The position numbers were made by a program, and so were the translations under genes. This document shows, piece after piece, positions 17,057-24,038 of a DNA stretch of 64,000 nucleotides (its first letter is position 1; each line of letters begins with the position of its first letter). The stretch is from JANPLD01 sp964445765. GTDB lineage: Bacteria > Pseudomonadota > Alphaproteobacteria > Rickettsiales > UBA8987. The DNA lies in assembly GCA_964445765.1 (NCBI GenBank), contig CAYULD010000001.1, positions 434,001 to 498,000 of the forward strand. Reading direction: 5' to 3'. Below the pieces are notes generated by a model that saw nothing but the letters and a program-made list of their open reading frames with translations, ran no database searches and was not told where the DNA came from.

Positions 17057-17659
17057 ATGTTATATCAAATTAACGTCCAAATTTCATTACAGCAGGTTCC
17101 ACAAAATCCTGTTCAGGTGGAGCTTGATAAGATTTTTGAAGAACTAGAAGAACTAGAAGATCCAAGTAAGGAAAACATAATAAATTTACTTCAATCTAAA
17201 GATATAGATTTAAATAAAGAAAAAGATAAAGGTGTATCAAGAGATAGGGCTTATCAAATATGTCTTTTGAGATCAGCCTTAGGAATGGCAATAGAAGAAC
17301 TAAATAAAAAAAATGAGTTTGATTATCCAGATTTGACACCTCAGAAGCCTCATAAGTTAACTATGTCAAAAAGTGATTTATACAAAAATGACAAACAAAA
17401 ACCCACCCAAATGAGACCCATTAAGACAGAAATCAATCATTTAGATAGCCTAAAAATAGAACCAATAATAGTGGAAGATACAATTAATGAAGATCTTATA
17501 GAAACTAAAAAACTAAAAAAATCTGATTTAGATAAAGTAAAAGAAGTTTTTAGCAGAACATTTAATTGTTTATCCTCAATAAATCTTGGAGATGAAAGCT
17601 TATGCAACAAATCCAATTTTATAAAATTAAATAATAAAGAACATAAAGGGATTGCCTAA
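17057..17659 (+). CDS. Unrecognised hydrophilic protein
   Basis: A 200-residue, highly charged, mostly helical protein with no membrane segment or signal peptide and no family I recognise. The N-terminus MLYQINVQISLQQVPQN shares the LQQVP string with the unknown protein starting at about 49631 (QQLQQVPPEF), and the two genes have similar upstream motifs. A Glu/Leu-rich helix spans 25-45, and the C-terminal 50 residues hold the only cysteines. It stands alone between uvrB (divergent) and a convergent unknown gene whose stop is one base away. It may be an accessory or secreted protein, which is inference only. Confidence 0.65.
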   Translation: MLYQINVQISLQQVPQNPVQVELDKIFEELEELEDPSKENIINLLQSKDIDLNKEKDKGVSRDRAYQICLLRSALGMAIEELNKKNEFDYPDLTPQKPHKLTMSKSDLYKNDKQKPTQMRPIKTEINHLDSLKIEPIIVEDTINEDLIETKKLKKSDLDKVKEVFSRTFNCLSSINLGDESLCNKSNFIKLNNKEHKGIA

Positions 17660-17660
17660 C

Positions 17661-18353
17661 CTATTGATAAGCCTTATCTTTCTCGGCTGATCTTGTAGGT
17701 GCGATGCCAACTGTGGGTGAAAGTTGCCCTGTTCTTTCAACTTCTACCTTGCCTTTATATTGCACGCCAAAATCAGATAAAACTTGCCCCTCTGAGCGAA
17801 AAATTCTAGCAAATGCCTCACCAAATTTTTTAAGCAGAGCCTCTACACGCTCCATAATCTTTGCAGTGCGTTTTTGCTTTTTTATATCTTCTTCGGTTAA
17901 AGGCTCTTTCTTAGTTTCTAGCTTGATATCTTTCGCTTTATTGGCGAGTTGCTTTTCTTGCTCGGCTACAATAATTGCATCTTTAACATCTTTGAAATTT
18001 GCCTCTGGAATTTCAAAAATCATAAGATATTTGTTAAATATCTCTTCATTTTTCAAGCAGGATTCAAGCAAATTAAATTCTTTATTTGCTTGTGGAATAG
18101 TTATTTGAATCGCATTAAAAGATTTTTTAGTATTCTCTAAAAACTCAGCCTTAGTGTTAGATTTAACAATATTATCTTTAGTAATATTAATGATATTTTG
18201 TTTGGTTTTGAAAAGAATTTCCTGAACTTCATCAGCACTTAAAATTAGCTTATCTTCAACTTCAAAATTAAAGATGCTTGTGGCAAAATCAGAAACAGAC
18301 TTAAATAAATTTCCGAAAAATTCTTGAACTATATTTTCTTTTTGCAAATTCAT
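17661..18353 (-). CDS. Unrecognised protein, second gene of a two-gene unit
   Basis: A 230-residue soluble protein, predominantly alpha-helical with a Lys/Glu-rich coil at about 130-185. A basic helix (MERVEALLKKFGEAFARIF) is followed by a short Gly/Pro-containing tail. There is no signal peptide or membrane helix and no family I recognise. It follows another unknown gene with a 13-base gap on the same strand, so the two are probably co-transcribed from the promoter at 18868-18896. Function is unknown. Confidence 0.65.
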   Translation of the reverse strand: MNLQKENIVQEFFGNLFKSVSDFATSIFNFEVEDKLILSADEVQEILFKTKQNIINITKDNIVKSNTKAEFLENTKKSFNAIQITIPQANKEFNLLESCLKNEEIFNKYLMIFEIPEANFKDVKDAIIVAEQEKQLANKAKDIKLETKKEPLTEEDIKKQKRTAKIMERVEALLKKFGEAFARIFRSEGQVLSDFGVQYKGKVEVERTGQLSPTVGIAPTRSAEKDKAYQ

Positions 18354-18366
18354 AAATTATTTTAAT

Positions 18367-18834
18367 TTATCTATCTAATTCAATATCTTTATCATTTTGT
18401 TTATTATTAACCTGCACTGAAGGCGTTACATTACTTAAACGAGAAGCGGCAATATGACCTAAAAATTTTACGCCAATTTTTTGCAATTTATCACCAATAT
18501 TTTTAGTTACATATACATCTTTATTATTAGGGCGAGAATTATTTAACCTTTGCGACATTGCGTGCAGAAATTGCAACCTTTTATCTTTTTCCTTTTCCGC
18601 TTCAATGGCTTTATCATCTGGCGAATGATGAGGTTCAATCATCTTTTTACGAGATTGCTCCGAATTGCTTTGCTTTTCATCATCAGCAAGAGATTGGCTT
18701 TCTATATTGTTAGATGTGGCTTGATTTGCTTCTTTAATAGTAATTTTACCCGTTATAGGGTCAACTTCAATTTCCGGGCTTTTCTTGCCTCTAAAATTAT
18801 CATCGTTATTATTGCTATTATTATCTTTGGTCAT
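18367..18834 (-). CDS. Unrecognised, Asn/Asp/Lys-rich low-complexity protein
   Basis: A 155-residue hydrophilic protein that starts with an Asn/Asp-rich stretch, contains the short motif DPITGKITI, and ends in a polar tail. Only the region at 95-135 (YVTKNIGDKLQKIGVKFLGH) looks able to fold. There is no signal peptide and no recognisable family. It is the first gene of a pair and has a good promoter upstream plus two palindromes further away, which suggests regulated expression. Such disordered accessory proteins can be secretion substrates, but there is no direct evidence of that. Confidence 0.6.
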   Translation of the reverse strand: MTKDNNSNNNDDNFRGKKSPEIEVDPITGKITIKEANQATSNNIESQSLADDEKQSNSEQSRKKMIEPHHSPDDKAIEAEKEKDKRLQFLHAMSQRLNNSRPNNKDVYVTKNIGDKLQKIGVKFLGHIAASRLSNVTPSVQVNNKQNDKDIELDR

Positions 18835-18867
18835 TTTTAGATTTTAATATGAAATATTCACAACGCC

Positions 18868-18896
18868 ACTATATCACTAATAGCATTCTATTACAA
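18868..18896 (-). promoter_or_regulatory. Sigma-70-type promoter for the 18834-17661 gene pair
   Basis: On the minus strand TTGTAA (18896-18891) and TATAGT (18873-18868) are separated by exactly 17 bases, and transcription would start about 27 bases before the ATG at 18834. Spacing and hexamers fit the consensus well for AT-rich DNA, where chance matches are nevertheless common. Confidence 0.5.
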
Positions 18897-18985
18897 AATT
18901 TATCAATCTGGAAGGGGTATTAATTTTAATTAAGTTGTATCATTATGGGATTTTTGGGGTGAATATTGAATTTTGTAAAATCCTC

Positions 18986-19069
18986 ATCTGCAAAAATGCA
19001 GATATTTTATAACCCTATTTAATATTATATATCAAGAGGTTAACAGATATAATCTGCAAAAATGCATAT
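18986..19069. repeat. Pair of ATCTGCA-AAAA-TGCAGAT palindromes
   Basis: The first copy (18986-19003) is a perfect inverted repeat with seven-base arms around AAAA. The second (19052-19069) keeps the left arm and the TGCA core but differs at the end (TGCATAT). They are in direct orientation 66 bases apart. They could be operator sites for the divergent-facing unknown gene pair, or hairpins at the end of the Cys-rich lipoprotein transcript. Confidence 0.6.
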
Positions 19070-19206
19070 AAATTGCTAGTATAACAAAAAATATTTTCTA
19101 ATGAAAATTGTTAAATAAATTTAGCTGGCATTAGCTATATTTTAATTCTCTGCAATTTATCAAAAACAAAGATTAAATAATATAACTAAGCCAGCTAACC
19201 AGCAAC

Positions 19207-19530
19207 TTATTTAGATGAAGGGCATTTATTGCATTTTTTACCATCTTCACTGCCAACTTTTTTAATTAACCCTGAAGAATGTTTTTTATGCTCCGCCTCA
19301 CATTTAGTGCATTTGCCTTTGCAATCACTGCAATCTGAGCATTTATCGCATTTACACTGCTCACATTTGCAGTTTTTGCTTGCACAATCACCGCATTTAC
19401 AGGCATCACAAGAACAATCTGCACATTTGCATTGCTCTACTTTTTTGTAACAAGGGCATTTTGACTTATCGCAAGGTGCACAAGCAACCAAGAATAAAGC
19501 AATAAAAAGTGGTAAAATTTTCTTAAACAT
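19207..19530 (-). CDS. Cysteine-rich, metallothionein-like lipoprotein
   Basis: A 107-residue product with a lipoprotein signal peptide (LFLVAC; lipidated Cys about residue 17), followed by an extraordinary density of cysteines: 22 in all, mostly as C-K/D-C and C-x-x-C steps such as KCKCEQCKCDKC. The tail is basic. The pattern resembles metallothioneins in spacing, but it is exported and lipid-anchored, so it would act in the periplasm or at the outer membrane, where cysteines could bind Zn, Cu or Cd or form disulphides. The next gene upstream is another small Cys-rich exported protein. No family name can be given with confidence. Confidence 0.8.
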   Translation of the reverse strand: MFKKILPLFIALFLVACAPCDKSKCPCYKKVEQCKCADCSCDACKCGDCASKNCKCEQCKCDKCSDCSDCKGKCTKCEAEHKKHSSGLIKKVGSEDGKKCNKCPSSK

Positions 19531-19621
19531 AAAACTCCTTTAATTATTTTGATTTTTTTAGAAATATAGGACTCTTGAAGGTAATTAAATTATAATTACT
19601 TTTCTACCTTCCTATTAAAGA

Positions 19622-19900
19622 TTAAAGGATAATTTTGGGCGGTCTTTCTAAAGATGCAGGAGAAAATAAACTTATTTTATCAATAGAGTTAAACTGCGGA
19701 TACAAGACGAGATTATCATAATTATAAATTGAATAAAAATTACCCAAGCCTAGCTTGAAAGAAGTGCATTTGCAAATATGAACTAAACAAGTTGAACAAT
19801 CATTGGAAGAATGCTCATCTTCACAACAACAGTTGGAAGATAAAGCAGACAAAGGCATTAAAATAAATGCAATGATTAATGTAAGCGTTAAAAATTTCAT
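19622..19900 (-). CDS. Small exported Cys-rich protein, possibly metal-related
   Basis: A 92-residue protein with a clear Sec signal peptide (residues 1-21) and a mature N-terminus packed with Cys, His and acidic residues (SNCCCEDEHSSNDCSTC and HICKC). It ends in SLERPPKI; the short ERPP-type ending is also found in small proteins encoded beside heavy-metal efflux systems. It lies 91 bases upstream of the metallothionein-like lipoprotein on the same strand. A role in metal sensing or binding is inferred from composition and neighbourhood. No enzyme motif is visible. Confidence 0.65.
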   Translation of the reverse strand: MKFLTLTLIIAFILMPLSALSSNCCCEDEHSSNDCSTCLVHICKCTSFKLGLGNFYSIYNYDNLVLYPQFNSIDKISLFSPASLERPPKIIL

Positions 19901-19930
19901 ACTTTATTATAGAACAAAAAATATAATTTT

Positions 19931-20725
19931 TCAACAGACTTCAAAAATCTCTTTAATAATGCGTTCTTCAAGGCTGTGCCCCTTATCAAATAACAAATGG
20001 ATTGTTCTTGTGGTATCAAGACGGATAACAACATTTGTAACATCTTCCACTTCATAATTATCAGCCATAGCTTTAACTGGGCGACGCAAAAATTTTAGAA
20101 CTTCAAATTCAATTCTTGCAGTATTAGGCAATAAACCGCCACGCCAACGCCTTGGGCGGAAAGGGCTTATTGGAGTTATAGAAAGAAGATTTGAGCCAAT
20201 CGGCAAAATCATACCACCATTTGAATAATTATAAGCACTAGAGCCTGCTGGGGTTGCAACTAAAATTCCATCAGAAATAAGCTCATCAAGGTGGGTTATG
20301 CCATCAACTTTTATTTTTGTTTTAGCCGCCTGCCCTGTTGTTCTAAGAATTGAAACTTCATTAATTGCAAGTGCGTAAATAACTTGGCCATCAATGGTGG
20401 TACATTTCATTTCAAGCGGGTGAATATGGCTATCAACTGCATTGTTAATTCTTTCAAGAAGGTTTTTATCAGAATATTCATTAAGTAAAAAGCCAATTGA
20501 ACCACGATTTAAGCCATAAACTGGAATGCCATCTTCAATATGCATATGAAGGGTTTCAAGCATAAAGCCATCACCACCAACTGCAATTATAACATCAATA
20601 TCTTTAGATTTAGCATTTCCTGATAAATCTATAAGATTATATTTTGCAATAAGATCTTTTTTAGTTTGCTGGGCGTGATCAGTTTTATCTGCAACTATTC
20701 CAAAATTTTTATATTTTTGATCCAT
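19931..20725 (-). CDS. nadK: NAD kinase
   Basis: Phosphorylates NAD to NADP. The 264-residue protein has the diagnostic GGDGFMLE motif and the LNRGSIGFL loop; the second-domain signature ATPAGSSAYN corresponds to the TPTGSTAY motif of the family. Length is typical for the alphaproteobacterial enzyme. The gene ends 30 bases from the start of the small Cys-rich gene downstream on the same strand and is preceded by a repeat-bearing gap before bamD. Confidence 0.95.
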   Translation of the reverse strand: MDQKYKNFGIVADKTDHAQQTKKDLIAKYNLIDLSGNAKSKDIDVIIAVGGDGFMLETLHMHIEDGIPVYGLNRGSIGFLLNEYSDKNLLERINNAVDSHIHPLEMKCTTIDGQVIYALAINEVSILRTTGQAAKTKIKVDGITHLDELISDGILVATPAGSSAYNYSNGGMILPIGSNLLSITPISPFRPRRWRGGLLPNTARIEFEVLKFLRRPVKAMADNYEVEDVTNVVIRLDTTRTIHLLFDKGHSLEERIIKEIFEVC

Positions 20726-20773
20726 ATAAATTGAACAAATTTTTACTACAGTAAATTATGTTTGGGTATGACA

Positions 20774-20820
20774 TACTAAAACCTAAGCCCTAAAACCTAG
20801 CCCCTAACATCTATTCCCTA
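20774..20820. repeat. CCTAA-rich repeat, half of a palindromic element
   Basis: The segment is built from variants of CTAAAACCTA, CCTAGCCCCTAA and similar units. The same unit forms both arms of the long inverted repeat between virB10 and virB11 (47587-47814). Its right end reaches into the last codons and stop of bamD. Here only one arm is obvious, preceded by GGGTATGACATAC, which echoes GGGTAATGACAGATATAC in the virB copy. Confidence 0.6.
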
Positions 20821-21731
20821 ATTTCCTTATTAAATAAATCATCAATTTTAATATTATCACCTTCAGTTTTTAGCTCTGGGGCTTCATCATTTTCATCATC
20901 ACCAAAAGATAGGAAAGAGAAAAAGCCTTCATCATCTTCAGATTTCTCAGTTTTCAAATCACCCTTAACAAGTTTGTATGCGCGTTTATACCATTTACTT
21001 GAAGGATAATTATAGCCTAAAATTCCGGCATATTTAACTGCCTCAGAATCAATGCCTAAAATTAGATTAGTTTCTACAAGCCTGTAAAGAGCTTCTTCAG
21101 CTTGTTCGGTATCATCATATTGATTAAGAACTTCTTTATATCTATTTAGTGCGGCAATGTAATTTTTGCGTTTAGCATAAAACCTACCAACTTCCATTTC
21201 CTTACCAGCTAAATGGCTTCTAATAAGGGTTAGTTTGTATTTTGCCTCTTTAGCATAAGTGCTATCTGGAAACCTGCGGAGAATTTCTTCAAAAGAGGTT
21301 TTAGCTTTTTCAGTAACATCTTGATCCCGGCGAACATCTTTTATTCTATCATAATAAGAAATTGCTTTTAGGTAATACATAAATTGAATTTCTTTACTAC
21401 CGGGGTTTAAGTCAATAAAACTATTAATTACATCAATGGCTTTGTCATATTCTTCATCCTTAAAATGAGAATATGCAATCATCACACGAGATTTAGGTGC
21501 AAGCTCAGAAAATGGATATAGCCTCTCAACCTCGCCAAAAAGCTCAATAGCACGAGCATAATTTGCAACTTGCATCTCTTTTCTAGCTTCAGCAAAAATA
21601 TCTTCCGCAGGAACTGAAGTTTCAACGCTATCAAGCTCTTTTTGAACTATATCTTCATCACTAGAACAAGCTGAAATTATAGCAATTAAGGCAAAAAATA
21701 AGGTGATATTAAATAGTTTTTTAATTTCCAT
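20811..21731 (-). CDS. bamD: Outer-membrane assembly lipoprotein BamD
   Basis: Essential TPR lipoprotein of the BAM complex that inserts beta-barrels into the outer membrane. The 306-residue product has a lipobox at IISAC (Cys about 22) and BamD-type TPR repeats from about residue 43 (AEDIFAEARKEMQVANYARAIELF, FSELAPKSRVMIAYSHF, then YYLKAISYYDRI, the family hallmark). The C-terminal 50 residues are acidic and probably disordered. It precedes nadK on the same strand after an 85-base gap. Confidence 0.93.
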   Translation of the reverse strand: MEIKKLFNITLFFALIAIISACSSDEDIVQKELDSVETSVPAEDIFAEARKEMQVANYARAIELFGEVERLYPFSELAPKSRVMIAYSHFKDEEYDKAIDVINSFIDLNPGSKEIQFMYYLKAISYYDRIKDVRRDQDVTEKAKTSFEEILRRFPDSTYAKEAKYKLTLIRSHLAGKEMEVGRFYAKRKNYIAALNRYKEVLNQYDDTEQAEEALYRLVETNLILGIDSEAVKYAGILGYNYPSSKWYKRAYKLVKGDLKTEKSEDDEGFFSFLSFGDDENDEAPELKTEGDNIKIDDLFNKEIRE

Positions 21732-21787
21732 TACTAATAAAATTTTTTTTCTTAGCAGATTATTATTATTTTTATATTTTATTCAAT

Positions 21788-22396
21788 TTATTTTATTTTC
21801 AACCTTCTAGGCTTAAATTTTTCTTCATCTTCTGTTGGAATAGTTACATAAACTATGCCGTTTTTATATTTTGCTTCTGCATCTTCAATTTTTGCACCAT
21901 AAGGCAGGGGAATAACCCTTCTAATAGAGCCAGAACGCCTTTCAGAGAGATAATAATTTTTATCTTTTTGTTCTTTTTCTTGCTGTTCATTATAGCTAAC
22001 GGTTAAAAAACTTGGGGCAATATCAAGCTCAATTTTATCTTTATCAACCCCCGGTAACTCAATGGAAATATCAATTTTATCTTTTGATTTAACAATATCT
22101 GTTTTTGGAAAACCGCCAAAATTTTCTGAGAAAGGAAGTAATTTATCAGCACTTAATAGCTTGTTTTCACCATTTTCAGCAGAGGTAAAACCGCCATTAT
22201 TAAAAAAATTTCTAAACATTTCATCAAAAGATGAGGTAATTTGACGATGCATTTGAACCACTGGATTGCTATTATCTTGGTTATTTTCATCACCTCTAAA
22301 AGAAAACGGAACATCTCTATTATTTGAAGCGTAGCTGGAATTGCAAAGTAATATTGTTAATGAAACAAAAAATATTTTGGAAAATTTTTTTATCAT
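21788..22396 (-). CDS. Hsp20/alpha-crystallin chaperone with Sec signal peptide
   Basis: A 202-residue small heat-shock protein. Residues 95-200 form the alpha-crystallin domain: DIVKSKDKIDISIELPGVDKD, the A-x-x-x-n-G-v-L-like YKNGIVYVTIP near the end, and a C-terminal RRLKIK. Unusually for this family, it begins with a strong signal peptide (MIKKFSKIFFVSLTILLCNS, predicted cleavage near YAS at 24-25), so it should work in the periplasm. It sits just upstream of bamD on the same strand (56-base gap), in keeping with guarding outer-membrane proteins in transit. That link is inference. Confidence 0.88.
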   Translation of the reverse strand: MIKKFSKIFFVSLTILLCNSSYASNNRDVPFSFRGDENNQDNSNPVVQMHRQITSSFDEMFRNFFNNGGFTSAENGENKLLSADKLLPFSENFGGFPKTDIVKSKDKIDISIELPGVDKDKIELDIAPSFLTVSYNEQQEKEQKDKNYYLSERRSGSIRRVIPLPYGAKIEDAEAKYKNGIVYVTIPTEDEEKFKPRRLKIK

Positions 22397-22454
22397 AAAA
22401 ACCCCATTTTTGATTATAAGAAAAATTTAATAAATATAAAAAATCTTTTCAAGA

Positions 22455-23888
22455 TTATGGCTTAAAATTTTTCATTATATCATTTATATTCATACCAGCT
22501 GGAAGATTTGGCATAGATGATAAATCAGGCATTCCACCACCCATTTTAGTAAGATTTTTCATCATACCCATTTTTTTTAGAAGCCCGCCACCCTTAAATT
22601 GCTTCATAGCTTTTTGCATCTGCTCAAATTGCTTTAACAACTGGTTTATATCTTGAACATTAGTGCCAGAGCCTTTAGCAATTCGCCTTTTTCTTGAGGC
22701 GTTTAACAATTTAGGGAATTTTCTTTCTTGCTTGGTCATTGAATCAATAATAGCAAGTTGCTTTTTGAAAATTTTATTATCAACGCCAGCCTCTTCAACT
22801 TTATCCTTAAATTGAGATAACCCCGGCATTAAGCTCATCATTGATGAAAAGCCACCCATTTTTTGAATTTGTTTAATTTGACGATAATAATCATTCAAAT
22901 CAAAAATGCCTTTTTGAATTTTTTGGGCAAATTTTTCTGCATCTTCAACATTAATTTGCTCTTTTGCTTTTTCAACAAGTGCAACAATATCACCCATCCC
23001 AAGAATTCTGCCAGCGATACGCTCAGCATTAAAATAATCAATCTCAGAAATTTTTTCACCAACGCCAATAAATTTTATTGGCTTACCGGTTATAAAACGC
23101 ATTGAAAGAGCAACACCACCCCTAGCATCACCATCCATACGGGTAATAACAACGCCCGTAATACCAATTTTTTCATTAAATTCTTTGGCAATATTTACCG
23201 CATCTTGACCTGTCATTGCATCAACTGCAAGCAGAGTTTCAACTGGGTTTGCGAGAGATTTGACTTGGGCAAGCTCTTTCATCAATTCTTCATCAATGTG
23301 GCTTCTGCCGGCACTATCTAAAATTAATATATCATATGCCCCAATTTTTGCTTCTTCAATGGCTCTTTTAGTAATTTCTAAAGGTTTTTGCCCTTCTATA
23401 ATCTCAAGAGATTTAACCTCAATTTGATTAGCTAAAATTTCAAGCTGTTTTTGAGCCGCTGGTCGATAAATATCAAGCGAAGCTAAAAGAATTTTTTTAC
23501 CTAATTTCTTCTTAAGAAATGCCGCAATTTTTGCACTTGATGTTGTTTTTCCTGAGCCTTGTAAGCCAGCAAATAATATTATTGCCGGTGGTGTGGTTGA
23601 GAGATTAAGCTCACTTTCTTCAGATTTTCCAAGAGTTTCAATTAATACATCATTAACAATTTTTACCACCATTTGTGCTGGTGAAACTGATTTTATGACC
23701 TCTTCACCGATTGCTTTTGTTTTTACCTTTTCTATAAAATCTTTAACCACTGGCAGGGCGACATCTGCTTCTAGCAAAGCGATTCTAATTTCTCGCATTG
23801 CAGAGTTTATATCTTCCTCACGCAGAAGGCCTTTGCCTTTTAATTTTCCAAATATTGAAGAAATATTTTCCGTTAACTTATCAAACAC
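22455..23888 (-). CDS. ffh: Signal recognition particle protein Ffh
   Basis: SRP54 GTPase that binds signal sequences and 4.5S RNA and hands ribosomes to FtsY. The 477-residue protein has the N domain, the G domain with GLQGSGKTT (G1), DIYRPAA (G2), and TRMDGDARGG (G4), and the Met-rich M domain with the RNA-binding SGTNVQDINQLLKQFEQM. In the G3 loop the usual DTAGR reads DSAGR, an uncommon but mild change. The partner gene ftsY lies at the right end of the window. The 4.5S RNA gene was not found. Confidence 0.96.
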   Translation of the reverse strand: MFDKLTENISSIFGKLKGKGLLREEDINSAMREIRIALLEADVALPVVKDFIEKVKTKAIGEEVIKSVSPAQMVVKIVNDVLIETLGKSEESELNLSTTPPAIILFAGLQGSGKTTSSAKIAAFLKKKLGKKILLASLDIYRPAAQKQLEILANQIEVKSLEIIEGQKPLEITKRAIEEAKIGAYDILILDSAGRSHIDEELMKELAQVKSLANPVETLLAVDAMTGQDAVNIAKEFNEKIGITGVVITRMDGDARGGVALSMRFITGKPIKFIGVGEKISEIDYFNAERIAGRILGMGDIVALVEKAKEQINVEDAEKFAQKIQKGIFDLNDYYRQIKQIQKMGGFSSMMSLMPGLSQFKDKVEEAGVDNKIFKKQLAIIDSMTKQERKFPKLLNASRKRRIAKGSGTNVQDINQLLKQFEQMQKAMKQFKGGGLLKKMGMMKNLTKMGGGMPDLSSMPNLPAGMNINDIMKNFKP

Positions 23889-24038
23889 TTTTATAAAAAT
23901 AATATTTATAAATGCTTAATACTAAAGCTAAGGCAGGAAATAAAGCATAAAGTTTTATAAATATTGGGTATTTTGATGGCAAAGAATAGTATTTTTCGCT
24001 TCACTCAATATAAAAGGCAATAATTAAACATTAAAATT

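Larger units (their letters stand above)
18835..19206. other. 372-base gene-free region with two palindromes
   Basis: This is the longest stretch without a gene in the window. It holds the promoter described for the 18834 gene and, farther upstream, two copies of a TGCAAAAATGCA palindrome. No open frame of note, RNA gene or recombinase site was seen in the rest, which is very AT-rich. Confidence 0.6.

Noticed and set aside
20774..20820. Telomere-like or origin-associated repeat
   Set aside because: The CCTAA-type units are irregular and match the arms of an intergenic palindrome elsewhere, so a mobile repeat explains them better.
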